From: Rhea pennata
Taxonomy: Eukaryota; Chordata; Aves; Rheiformes; Rheidae
Direction of reading: 5' to 3'
NCBI RefSeq assembly: GCF_028389875.1
Contig: NC_084702.1
Span: 59,312,553-59,376,552 of the forward strand
DNA length: 64,000 nt
The stretch's first letter is position 1, and each line of letters opens with the position of its first letter. Position numbers and translations under genes: made by a program. The notes under the pieces were generated by a model. That model was not told the origin of the DNA. It did not search any database and saw only the letters and a list, made by a program, of their open reading frames with translations. Below, one piece after another: positions 13,296 through 40,583 of the stretch.

Positions 13296-16200
13296 CAGAA
13301 CCAAACCTCAGCTTGAAAGGGGAGAACAACTCTTCGGATAATCAGATTATTTTCAGCCTAACAAAATTCTCCGCTACTGTGAGATCTAGGAGCACTGGTG
13401 ATGCTACTGCTCTTTTTGCTTTATTTCCTTGACACAGCACTTTTTACTGCTTTCAATCTAATATGCTGAAGGTCTTATAGCTGTTATAGGGTAATGTTTA
13501 ACAGTTTTGTTGTCTTTTGTATGAACACACTGGTTGCATTTTTTTGTGGACTCTTCTAGGCTAATGACCAGTACAGACCGTTTCAGTCATGCACTCCCAT
13601 GATACATGAAAGTCCATTTACAGTCTAATCTCCAAGAGTTGGAGATATGCAATATGCAAGAGAGTTATATGTTTAAGATCCCCGATTTATACAACTGTTT
13701 TTTCTTTTAGACAGAATTTTAAAATCAAACCAGCAAAGCAATAACAAAAGACTTGGTAACCCACTGACAAAAACTATTTTATCAATATTGACAGAATAAA
13801 ATCGAGATTTTACTCAGTATTAAAAAGTTCCCTGTTCCAGGAAAGTAGAACTTGGGAAGTCTATTTCAACTCACAGTACCCAGAATTACATGATTTTTAT
13901 TTACACTGCACATAAGACTTACTGTTTCTTAAAAGGAGAATTCTTCCCTATTCATACAAATCAATGGTTCTAATCTTGGATATACCTTCAGATAAAAGCA
14001 CTCACATGAAAGCTGAGCACTTGTGACCTTAGGTGTTGATCTGAGTGTGTTAAAAAAATAATAATAAACCACTCTATTTTTTCCTTTGAACTTTTGAAAT
14101 ATAAAAACATACATGTTCTGAAAACAAAATAAAAAAGTCTTGGGATTTCTCTTGAACACAGCAAGTTAATCAACAACCTTGCACTTAACCATTTACTGCA
14201 CTTTTATCTTTACTATACGTTCGCAGCATCTTGTACGTCAGGTCAGCATTCACTATCTCCAACTGATTAAATAATCAATTGTTTTGATACATTTTTGTGT
14301 GAAGCAATGGGTAGTAGTAGTTCACAACAACTTACACTTCCCGAAAGAAGACCTATGCAAATTTGCTAGTGTTGACACTAATCAATCTCAATTTTCAAGC
14401 AAAAGGAAATACATTGCCTTTGTAATGGAGAAAAGTTGAACAACATGACCTTTAAAGGCTTAGAGCAAAGTAAATAAAAAGCCCTCAAATAAACAAAACC
14501 AGAGTAAATAGAGAATCAGATTCAATGCTGAAACTTGAAAAATATATGCATAATGAATTATAGATGCATAGGAGGTAAGCATTTCCTGAACACTTCAAAA
14601 TGAAGCAGCTTGTACATTAGTGCTACCCAAGACTTTAATAATTTTTTTTAAAGAAAATAAATGTGGTGCTCACTTCTTATTACTCTACAGTGAGGTGTTC
14701 GCAACTCATAGTGCAAGTACCATTATTATAAAAGCCAACCCAAAGAGGCAGAGAGCTGAAAGCTACCATGGGGAAAGGTGGCACCAGTCACTGCTGGCAT
14801 TTGGCAAAATGCTTCTTTACCTCTCTTTCATGTGCATTAGGCAAATAGAACGGGACTGCACTACTGACAGCTACCTAACTGCACTCAGTTCTACCGTAAG
14901 CTCATAAACCTGTACTTGCTAACTCTTTCTAAAGAAACAACTGCTGCTCAAGTTTAATAACGTGACTAAAGCATGGATAACAAACAAGAAACAGCAATAA
15001 AAATACTCTCTGCATGAAGTCAAAACACAAACTAAGTATGTAGAATATCATTTTATCACTACTGAATTAATATTAGAAAATAAAGCATCTTTGCAGGACT
15101 ACCTATTCTTGCTTAACAGTCTTGCTTTTAAGAACATAGATACAAAATACAACACTAAATAAAACAAAACTCAAATCATGCTACATTCTATTCCACTATT
15201 TCTTTTTAAATTCTGACTGTAAAAAGCAACTGTGTTACTACTTATCTTTAAGATCAGAAAGAAAATTTCAGTGAAATAATCTGTTGATATAACTTTAAAA
15301 AATAAGGACCCTGAGTTACTCTAGCCAGCATTTCACTTCAGTTTTGCTAACGTGTAATCTTAAATCTCAAATAAAAGCTCAGGATATCAATAAAAGACTC
15401 CTTGAACATTCAAAGTTTAGAAACACGTACTGATCATCAAACATGAGAAATACCATAACTATTCACTGCCAAGTGATAGGTAATCTCTACAATAAAGACA
15501 ACATAGAACATCATATGGACAAAAACTGCTAGTTAAAGCTTGGGGGGGGGGTATTTTCTTTTCACACACGGGAATCTCCTGTAGTTACACTTCTGAGCGC
15601 TTCAATTTGACGAAAGAGCCTTTGTGGCAATTTAACAAAGTCTGAGATTACCCTTCACTCGCTATTCTCCTTCCCCCTACCCCCAGGGTGACACAGACCT
15701 TTATCTCCAGCTACATCAGCATCATCCAGAGAGGAGTTAACAGGATTCCTTACGAGAAACACAGGCCCACGCAGTTATACGGATACCGGTTTACTTGCTC
15801 TGCTGACCTTCCAAACGTGGTAGTGAGCACGGACAGTGTGACCTTGAAACAGTTCATTATTTCAGATGACAGAAAGTCCTACTGAACTCAGCCCTTCACC
15901 ACAATATACTTTGAGATCCTCAAAGACCATTATCTTCTATAACAACAAATAGAGATTTATGGAAAAAAGCCCGATTTCTTAATCTCCTGACTTGCAGGTA
16001 GAAGTTAGTGCTTTCTGGTTCCCCAGAACAAACAGAGGCTCCAACATAGATAACAGACCAAAGACCAGCAACCTCAGAGAAAATATTAATACAAAAATCA
16101 TAAAATAGAAAACAATAAAGATGTCACCTATTCTAGAGCATTCTACTTCCACTGAAACTTTCACTAATTTTTCTGTGAAAATACTAATGACATCATTAAG

Positions 16201-19200
16201 ACAATGTTTGAATGGAACAGAAAATATTACTTTTGTATTTAAAGCTTTTATTTCATGTATTTAATTTCAATTCCTTCATACTACTTCCAGGAAATACTCA
16301 GATCTTGACAATCTTGGCAGGGGGCAAAAAAAAAAGAAGTTCTTTACAGAGATAATAACAGCTCACTTTAAAACATCTTTTCCTTCTTCTAATTTCAACC
16401 AAAACAGCACAGTGAGGAAGTACTTGACTTGACTGAAAGTATAACTTTTATTATCCAACACAGCTTGCCATTACAGTCCAGACAACAGACTTTTTTTCCT
16501 AGACATCTGATGTAGAGAAAAGCTGCATAAATATAGTTCTAAACCAAATAGAAATATATTAATAGAAGCACTCATAAGATCTCTGGTCAAATAAAGTTAA
16601 ATAAAGAAAACATGTAGCAAAATAATATTAAATAGTTCCCTGATCTTTAATTCATTGGTTGTTCCAAAGTCTGTATTTTCTAAGCTGCTTAAAAATTCTA
16701 GTTCTTCAGACAGCAATATTATTGTGGAACTCTATCTTAAAATTATAACCTAAAAATAACTCCAAATTTATGCACAAGCAAATTCATTTTATCAGTAAGG
16801 CTTAGCCTTTCCCTAAGAATATTTCTAATATATTCACAGTATAATATATCACAGAAAATCCATATCTGTCCCACCGATCTTTGGATTGTAGCATTGCAAG
16901 ATGGCAACTCATTCTGTTTGATGAGCCTATTCAGTTTTATCCAGATGTCCTCCAAAGTTTGATCATTACAAACAGACTGTTCGATTGTCCACTTTGCTCT
17001 GTGAAATACATGCAGTTTCAGTCTTTCCAAAATATTCTGCAGTTCTTGAGACAAAGGAAGAATCTCTTCTTTGATCTTAATGCTAGGGAGAGAGACACTC
17101 CAAGACCTTTTCAATTTTTGTTTTCCGTTAGATGGTGGTTCTTCTTGGTTCTCCAAGTTAATTGGTCTGTGGACAGTTTGAGCTTGGATTGAAGTCTGCC
17201 CGTGTCTGATGTTAGACTGAAACTCAAGTAGATTTTTTGTGCAGTCATAATCAGGAGATCCTACAATATATTCTGAAGCTGTAGAAAGTTGTTTCAGTTC
17301 TTCTGCCTCCTCACAAGAGATAACAGGTGGCTGCCTTTTGGGTTTGAGGGGAAGTCTGTACAAATTATTTGGAAACCAGGGTGTAAATCTTGGTAACGGA
17401 CGAATGGGAAACTCCTTCACTGCTGCTTCTGCAAATTTTTGCAGTTTTATTAGATCTGTCTGGTGTGGTCGATAATGCAAGACCATTTCCATGCTTGCAC
17501 TGAGAGTATGCAGTTATTCTTACAAAAGGAACAGTCTCTTGATTAGGATTCTTAAGTCTAGACTGAAACACATCCTATTTACAAGAATTTCCTTGCCTTG
17601 TGCTGCAAAGACCAGTGGAAAACGGGACCTAAAGCAGAAGTATTATAAAGAATAAGATACTACCATAATCACACACATATTGCTAGGGTATCTTGTAAAA
17701 AAGCAACATGTTGTAAAAATAAACTAGAGATACAAATCAGAACATTCCTACTTTACTCATGCTGAGTATTACTGACTGTATCTCATCATTGCCAGCATAA
17801 CTTCAATACACCAAACATTACCTGTATGCACACAGTTTGCTCAATGCTGTCCCTCCCAAGAGTATTCCTTTCACTATCATCTCATGGTCATTACAGCGCG
17901 GGTCATCTCATCCTTGCCACCCACTAAGATCCATCATTATTCTTGCCATATCTTTGTGATGAATATTAAAGCGATTTTTTTTTCCAGTTAAGGACATCTC
18001 AAAAGTTGTCTCAGATCTCAAATTTTCCATACTAAGGTAACCACATTCTCTTTTCCTAAAGATTACTATGCACACATACTACATTACCAACAATATATAT
18101 CAAGGTATGAAGTGAAAGTAAAATAATTCACTTAAAATGTTAATATCACTATTAACACACACACCTGCAGTATCTATTACATCACATTTGCCTGTCAAAT
18201 CTATTTAAAGACATTAAAGAGGAAAATACTACTTTTCACAGGCTAACCAAGAGAATATAAAGCAACTAGAAAGCATTCAGTGTTACAACAATGAAAAAGT
18301 CCTTCCTGAAATAGTACTGACAAGTGTAACTGTCTTTAAAGTTGCAGGCTAAAGGGGAAGTGCTATGGACAAACAGCACTTGTGTCTGATTTTTTTTTTT
18401 TTCATTTTATATCAGAACTGTATGTTTAATTTTACTCGGGGAGCTTTTGAGCCAGACATGCAGCCATTCTTTTCAAATAAAAGAAGGACACATTTTTATA
18501 TTTTAAGAATATTAACATTTCTTTCTTTCATGGGAAAATTATATTATGTTTTCCTTTATGCACCCCCACAAATGCTAGTATGAAACATATAACACTTAAA
18601 ACACATGCACTCTTTTGCTCTTTCCCCCCCCCCCAAGTAAGTTTGCCACTCTGTCAGGCTCCCCAACAGACACCAGCAATGGACAATGTTTAAAACAATA
18701 AAACCTAGTATTGCTTGGTCATTGTACTATCAAGATTTTGCTTAATATACACACAATGCAAAGAAATCCAGATGCCTTTTCGCTTCTATTTGTAAAATCT
18801 ATAGCCTGGACACTGCACTAAGTTCAATATAAGCCCAAGAATTCTACTGATTTCTCATAACAGTAAAACAATGATATATCATAAAAATTTCAATATTGAA
18901 TTAACTACTCTCAATATGCATCTGTACTGGTGGCTGATGTTGTTTCATGCTACATGTTTTTGGTTTTGAGTGCATCTGTGTGTGTACACACACATGTGGA
19001 AAAAAAAGCTTTTTATCATCTTTGAATTATGATTAACAAATTTTACTCTAAACAGGCAGACAGCACAAAAATCACCTCCAGGAGCATTATAACACTAAGG
19101 TATTGACAGAAAATGGATTCTGAAGTCATTTATACACAGGCACTGTTTTATGAGACTGAATATCTCACTGATTTAGAATGTTTGCATAACTCAAGCTGTA

Positions 19201-19867
19201 ACTACTTATTATTCTTATGTAACATGCTACACTTATTTTCAAAACAAGCACTGCTAGAAAAAGAGAAATAATTTTTTTTTCACTGAAGTAGGGTGCAAGT
19301 AGTTTCAGGATTTTCAATGCTTTGATTGCTAACTTACTGGTATACAACTGCCAGTAGAAATACCAATTTCTTTACAGAGCTGCCTTCATTTTTGCACTAA
19401 ATTCTGCAAGGCACCTGACAGGCACCAATACTTTTATTTTCATCTTTGTGACACCTGAATAAAGCCAGGAGCTGTCTATTGAGCGAAGGCTTAAAAGAGC
19501 AAAAAAGCTCCCTGAACTGGAAATGAAAGCTTTTTAAAAAAAAATCGCGGCAAGTGCCGAAACGCTTTTGCAAAACGCAGATGAGCCGGAAGCCCTGCAG
19601 GAGCGGCCCGTACGCAGGGAAGCACAGCGCCGCTCTGGAAGGGCTGCACCGCCCCGCTCCGCCCCGGCCCGGCCCGAGCCACCGCCCGCCCCGCGCCCAC
19701 AGCGAGCCGCGGCCCGGCCCGGCCCGGCCCGGCGCCCTCAGCGGGGCGGCGCTGGGAGAGGCCCGCGCAGCCGGGCAGAGGCGGGCGGCGCGGCGGGCCC
19801 GGCCGGCCGCGCTCTCGGTACCTTTCAGAGCCAGCAAGTGCTCCTGCTTAGGCTGGTTGACGTCCAT
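1..19867 (-). CDS. TRAPPC13: TRAPPC13 (trafficking protein particle complex subunit 13), 5' part of gene
   Basis: TRAPPC13 is a subunit of the metazoan TRAPP complexes, linked to TRAPPIII, which act as Rab1 exchange factors in ER-Golgi traffic and autophagy. Nine coding exons are visible on the minus strand: 19822-19867, 13074-13142, 12044-12143, 11109-11193, 10275-10402, 10030-10102, 6601-6645, 3758-3775 and 1418-1551. They join in frame (698 nt, residues 1-233 of about 417 in the human protein) with GT-AG introns throughout. The translation begins [15 protein letters not shown] and continues with [18 protein letters not shown], recognisably the human protein. The rest lies below base 1. Intron 1 (13143-19821) contains SHLD3 on the same strand. 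The gene shares a CpG-island promoter with TRIM23. I see no coding exon in 1-1417, which reads as intron. Confidence 0.95.
1418..1551 (-). CDS. TRAPPC13: TRAPPC13 exon 9
   Basis: 134 nt. Encodes [20 protein letters not shown], then [20 protein letters not shown] and TAEE. Acceptor CTGTTTTTTCAG, donor GTATGTTC. Ends in phase 2. It is the last TRAPPC13 coding exon inside the window. Confidence 0.95.
3758..3775 (-). CDS. TRAPPC13: TRAPPC13 exon 8, 18-nt microexon
   Basis: The 18-nt block AGTGACCTCAGTTCTGTG encodes SDLSSV. It sits between a pyrimidine-rich acceptor ending TTTTCCCATTAG and a GTAATT donor. The human protein carries SDLSSV at exactly this point (NAE-SDLSSV-TDEVF) in one isoform and lacks it in another. 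Position, phase (0 to 0) and sequence all fit, so I call it a real, probably alternatively spliced microexon despite its size. Confidence 0.85.
5801..5870. repeat. imperfect local duplication, 50-bp period
   Basis: TATCTTATGAACTACTCCTA is found at 5801-5820 and 5851-5870, with CCTAAAGGAAT also doubled between them. Intronic in TRAPPC13. Confidence 0.75.
6404..6420. repeat. C17 homopolymer (G17 in the TRAPPC13 transcript)
   Basis: Seventeen consecutive C on the plus strand in TRAPPC13 intron 7. The transcript would carry G17. Confidence 0.85.
6601..6645 (-). CDS. TRAPPC13: TRAPPC13 exon 7
   Basis: 45 nt, symmetric phase 0. Encodes [15 protein letters not shown]. Acceptor CCCATTCAG, donor GTAAGTGTG. 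A 17-base C run on the plus strand (G17 in the transcript) lies about 180 nt past its donor. Confidence 0.95.
7318..7608 (-). mobile_element. CR1 LINE 3'-end fragment
   Basis: AGAATCACAGAATGGCTGAG followed by GTTGGAAGGGACCTCTACAG, CCTAGAGCAGGTTGCCCAGG, and ending CTGAGAAGAGCCTGGCCTCA is the 3' end of avian CR1 in reverse, so the element's sense is minus. It is a 5'-truncated copy of about 290 bp in TRAPPC13 intron 6, the common form of CR1. Confidence 0.92.
8893..8930. repeat. (GACAGAAA)n microsatellite
   Basis: About four units of GACAGAAA/AGACAGAA in TRAPPC13 intron 6. Open frames crossing it on the minus strand are low-complexity (SFCLSFCL-type) and not genes. Confidence 0.85.
10030..10102 (-). 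CDS. TRAPPC13: TRAPPC13 exon 6
   Basis: 73 nt. Encodes [20 protein letters not shown] then FKFQ. Acceptor TTTCTTTCAG, donor GTATTG. Ends in phase 0. Confidence 0.95.
10275..10402 (-). CDS. TRAPPC13: TRAPPC13 exon 5
   Basis: 128 nt. Encodes [20 protein letters not shown] then [20 protein letters not shown]. Acceptor CTATTCCCAG, donor GTAATG. Ends in phase 2. Confidence 0.95.
11109..11193 (-). CDS. TRAPPC13: TRAPPC13 exon 4
   Basis: 85 nt. Encodes [19 protein letters not shown] then QTVKDILVK, part of the N-terminal beta-rich region of the protein. Acceptor AAACACAG, donor GTATGT. Ends in phase 0. Confidence 0.95.
12044..12143 (-). CDS. TRAPPC13: TRAPPC13 exon 3
   Basis: 100 nt. Encodes [17 protein letters not shown] followed by [16 protein letters not shown], near-identical to the mammalian protein. 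Acceptor TTTCTATAG, donor GTAAGA. Ends in phase 2. Confidence 0.95.
13074..13142 (-). CDS. TRAPPC13: TRAPPC13 exon 2
   Basis: 69 nt, phase 1 to phase 1. Encodes [23 protein letters not shown]. Acceptor ATTTCACAG, donor GTATGT. This is the first exon after the long intron that hosts SHLD3. Confidence 0.94.
13263..13295. repeat. (TA)n(GA)n microsatellite
   Basis: ATATATATATATATA running into GAGAGAGAGAGAGAGAGA, in TRAPPC13 intron 1 about 120 bp from exon 2 on the acceptor side. Confidence 0.9.
16447..16452 (-). promoter_or_regulatory. SHLD3: candidate SHLD3 poly(A) signal
   Basis: AATAAA on the minus strand about 290 nt after the SHLD3 stop codon; a second AATAAA lies at 16247-16252. Either could end an SHLD3 transcript inside TRAPPC13 intron 1. 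Only the hexamers were seen; usage is inferred. Confidence 0.4.
16743..17492 (-). CDS. SHLD3: SHLD3 (shieldin complex subunit 3), nested single-exon coding region
   Basis: SHLD3 is the apical shieldin subunit. It links RIF1-marked double-strand breaks to REV7 (MAD2L2) and SHLD2/SHLD1 and so restrains end resection in the 53BP1 pathway. The 249-aa frame is uninterrupted and nearly the human length (250). The N-terminus MEMVLHYRP matches the family. The REV7-binding elements are visible: FTPWFP at residues 36-41 (the family FxPWFP motif) and PKRQPP at 51-56 (a PxxxPP motif). The C-terminal part keeps [20 protein letters not shown] and [15 protein letters not shown], typical of SHLD3. The ATG at 17492 is chosen over Met3 because it aligns with the family start. 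It lies in TRAPPC13 intron 1, same strand, and may be spliced from the shared first exon. Confidence 0.95.
   Translation of the reverse strand: MEMVLHYRPHQTDLIKLQKFAEAAVKEFPIRPLPRFTPWFPNNLYRLPLKPKRQPPVISCEEAEELKQLSTASEYIVGSPDYDCTKNLLEFQSNIRHGQTSIQAQTVHRPINLENQEEPPSNGKQKLKRSWSVSLPSIKIKEEILPLSQELQNILERLKLHVFHRAKWTIEQSVCNDQTLEDIWIKLNRLIKQNELPSCNATIQRSVGQIWIFCDILYCEYIRNILRERLSLTDKMNLLVHKFGVIFRL
19822..19867 (-). CDS. TRAPPC13: TRAPPC13 exon 1 (coding part)
   Basis: Residues 1-15 plus the first base of codon 16. The ATG is at 19867-19865 and the exon ends CTGAAAG before a GTACCG donor. Its first residues match the conserved N-terminus of the family, which fixes the start. The exon lies inside the CpG island. 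Confidence 0.93.
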
Positions 19868-20052
19868 GGCGCCGGCCTCCCGCCGCCTACGGCAGGGCGG
19901 CTAGGCCAAAACGCCTCCGGCGACGAAACGCGCGCGACCGGCAGCGACAAACTACATATGCAAAGTCCGGGCGCTGCAACTACCTCCGAACCCGGGAACG
20001 GCTGTCCCAGGGTGCAACGCGTCACGGCCGGGCGCCGGCGGGGCTCGGGCGG

Positions 20053-20077
20053 AACTACTGTCCCCAGAATGCATTGC
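20053..20077 (+). promoter_or_regulatory. ZNF143 (Staf)-type site 1
   Basis: AACTACTGTCCCCAGAATGC followed by ATTGC closely fits the long ZNF143/Staf consensus with its ACTAC prefix (ACTACxxxTCCCAGMATGC). It faces plus, toward TRIM23. Confidence 0.7.
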
Positions 20078-20125
20078 CCGCCGCCCGTCGTGACGGGGCT
20101 CTCCTAGGAAACCGGCCGGGCGGTC

Positions 20126-20149
20126 GCAATGCATGCTGGGGTATGCAGT
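20126..20149 (-). promoter_or_regulatory. ZNF143 (Staf)-type site 2, inverted
   Basis: Read on the minus strand this is TGCATACCCCAGCATGCATT, a second ZNF143-like core (CCCAGCATGCATTGCG) with a poorer ACTAC half. It lies about 50 bp from site 1 in the opposite orientation, facing TRAPPC13. Confidence 0.6.
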
Positions 20150-20252
20150 GTCGAGCAGCCACGGGCGGGGGCGGGGGTTGTGCCGCGCGGCACGATGGTA
20201 ACGGTAGTTCTCTGACGCGAGGCCCCGGAGAGGGCGCAGACCTGGAGCGTGA

Positions 20253-20264
20253 TGCGCATGCGCC
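20253..20264. promoter_or_regulatory. NRF1-type palindrome
   Basis: TGCGCATGCGCC contains the perfect palindrome GCGCATGCGC, the core of the NRF1 site, about 90 bp upstream of the TRIM23 ATG. Confidence 0.6.
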
Positions 20265-20352
20265 CTGCCACGGCCGGGGCGGAGCCTGGGGGGCGGGGCG
20301 GGCCCCGCCGGCCCCTTCCTGCCGGCCGCGGCGTGGCCCCGCCCTCCCCAAG

Positions 20353-37820
<17,468 letters not shown>

Positions 37821-40156
37821 TTTCACAGCAGTTGCAGTTTAAGGTTGTAGTTAGTTTTTTTTGTTGTTGTTGTTTTGTTTTGTTTGCACGATTTAGGATG
37901 TTGTAGATGGGTCTGCTGTCTGAAGAGGGGACTTTATTTCACTTGGTGGTTACAGAAACACATAAGCCTTTCATCCTAGGTTTGATTGGTTCAGTAAATC
38001 TGTGCAACTGTTTGTGTTTTTTGAAATTTGATACATTTAATGTGATGGGTTAGTTAAAAGGGTGCCTTGAAATTCTTTTTGGCAAAATTAGGTTGTTTCA
38101 ACTCTTCCCTGATAAGTATGTGCTTTGGAGTTTATCTGATAATCATGACATGGTCACAGTAGCTAGTGGGTATCAGAAAATTTGAGTGATTTAGAAATAC
38201 TTTGCCAGGAAACCATTCTAAAAGTTCATCTCAAGCTATTTGGAATAGTAAATTCTAGCTGTTGGTCAGAAACAAATGGTGCTACTTTTAGTATCTTAAA
38301 TGCATTCACCTGAAGTTGGCATTGAAAATTACGTGTGAATATGCTGTAAGAGAAGAACATCATTTCCCTCCACACCTTATTTATTAACTTCCCTGTTTGT
38401 TACCAGAAGAAAAAGGAGCATAATTTATTGAGGAGGAATTGAGCATGGGGAACTGTGTTGCGGTGCTGGTGGGCTGTGGCATTGCCTAGTGCATGTTTGG
38501 TGTGGTGAGGGAAGAGTTGTTAAAAGTGGGCATATGCTAAATTATTTATGGACAGAATATAGCGATACTGAGGTGGGGGTGTTTTGTGTATGCTTAAGAA
38601 CATCATCTGTCTTCAGATATCAGAGATTTAAATTTGATTCAGGAAGTCAAATGAAGCTTAAAAAAATTCCTAAAGAAGCAATGTGGTGTAACATCAGTTA
38701 AGCTATGTACTTTTATGTAGAGGTCATGCTTCCAGAATAAGGTAGTAGCCTTAAAATATTAAATAACCTGTCGTAAAACCAGCATACAACTAATTATAAC
38801 TCTTACTTAGAACAGCAGATGTTAAAACGTGACATAAACTTTCTGAATTTAGATTGTGTTCATTCTTACTATATCTTCTACATGAACTGTCAGCAGTATC
38901 TCTATTTTTAAAGGTAATTCATTCAGAAACCAATGAAATATGGATGTAGCATTCTTTAAATTTAAAGAAGGTTGAAGTGACTTACTGATGTCTCCTTTTT
39001 TGCTGTGCACACAGTTAATTTATCTGTCTGGTATGCACACCTAGTATAGAATCTTCTGGCCCTTCTTTCTCTGCACAGCCTTTGCCAGTTGAAGAATCTA
39101 TGCCATGCACCACTGCACATCAGTAGAGGAGTTACGACTAGCATAGCCAATAGATCAAAATCACATATCATTTTTCTTCCTAGGGTAGAGATAAACAGGG
39201 AGAATCAGCAGAAGTGAGCAGTGTTGTTTCACAGAGTTCTTGTTTCTTGTTTTTTTGCCATGCTGAAAAGCCTATTTATCTGGTGAGGGCTCTGAGCCCC
39301 GTCTGGAGGAGAAAATGCATCTCATCATCAGTGGCTATGACTAATGTAGTAGTATCAGTTTTCTGATGTTTTCTCACTACATACATTAGGTAAAGCTAAG
39401 AATGTATGAACAAGTAATTTAGTACAATTGCACTTTTTTGAGAGGAAGCAGTGGTGGTAACTACTCCTTTCTCATGATAGTTGCTTATAGCTTTCTCTTA
39501 CTTAAGTTTAGCACCATTTTTGTGAAGTGCAGCTGCAAATTTAGCAAGATTAATGACTTGAGATTAAGAGCTGCTGGAAAAAAACCTAAGCTTTAAAGTA
39601 GGTGTTTGTGAAATAGGCTTACATGCCTACAGACATGTACAGATGCAGAGAAGGAGCGGTTACTCTTTCTTTGGAAAACACTTGGTAACTTTTGTACGTA
39701 GTTTACAACTGCTTTGCTGTTGCACACCAACTGAAAATTGTTCATCCTTCCCAGCCTGCAGCTTCTTGCACAGTAGACAGCTGGCTGCTGTGACCTGAGT
39801 ATTTGCTTGGCCTGTACTGCAGAGCTGTTCCAGATCTAGTTAGAGCTGACTGTCCTTTTATAGCTCTATTTATAAAATATGAACAAATTCTGCTAAGTGT
39901 GAGAGTTACTTTGCTGGAACACTTCTAACAGAAAACACATGCATTCTCTAAAATCCTGAACCTGAAATTTTGTTTTAGTTGGCTCAAGCTTTGGAAGCAC
40001 AAGCCTCCAACTATTAGCTGTAGTTCTAATTAGAACTTTAAAATGTTCAAGGTGACCAGTTTGCTTTTTCTGTAACAGTACATTTGGAGACAGATACTCA
40101 CTCATGTATATTTTTGAGTGCAAAAGGATTGCTTGTGACATGTGTGGAATGCTACC

Positions 40157-40162
40157 ATTAAA
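40157..40162 (+). promoter_or_regulatory. TRIM23: candidate TRIM23 poly(A) signal (ATTAAA)
   Basis: ATTAAA followed within about 10-60 nt by GTG/TTTT-rich sequence, 2.3 kb after the TRIM23 stop. No clear AATAAA was seen between the stop and here. The call rests on the hexamer only. Confidence 0.3.
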
Positions 40163-40555
40163 GTGTTTTTAAGTGGAACTTACTTAAGATGACTTCAAGT
40201 AACTGTGAAAAATGTTGCATTTGTGAACTCTTTTGTGTTAACAGGTACACATGGAGGTTTACTTGTATTATAAGTTAATATTATATATAACTGTTTCGGT
40301 TGTAAATTTAAGCTTGTTTCACCATTTTTATTGAACTTCTAGTTTTTAGTGTACTGACTTATGCAATGTGTAACTGGAATATTTCCTCAACTAGAACTTA
40401 CGCAAACGTTATAACTACATGGATTAGTTGAAAGACTGAACAAATTTTCGTAAGATTTTGATTTAAATGTGAACCTGAGTAAATACAGCATTCAGTAGTG
40501 GTGTTGTGGCTTTCTTTCTGGTGTAAAAAATAGTAAGTCTAACCTAACTGAAAAA

Positions 40556-40583
40556 TAATGCCTTATCACTTGATAAGGCATTA
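40556..40583. repeat. perfect 13-bp inverted repeat (hairpin)
   Basis: TAATGCCTTATCA, a 2-base CT centre, then TGATAAGGCATTA: a perfect 13-bp stem, 28 nt in all, downstream of the TRIM23 stop codon. It could fold in a TRIM23 3' UTR extension or form a cruciform. No function is known to me. Confidence 0.8.

Larger units (their letters stand above)
13143..19821 (-). other. TRAPPC13 intron 1
   Basis: Holds SHLD3 and its likely UTRs, a G10 run (15542-15551) and a C11 run (18624-18634). On the minus strand two acceptor-like sites lie upstream of the SHLD3 ATG: CTTCTGCTTTAG (exon from 17628) and GGTCTTTGCAG (exon from 17602). These fit a spliced SHLD3 transcript starting in the shared CpG island. 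Confidence 0.6.
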
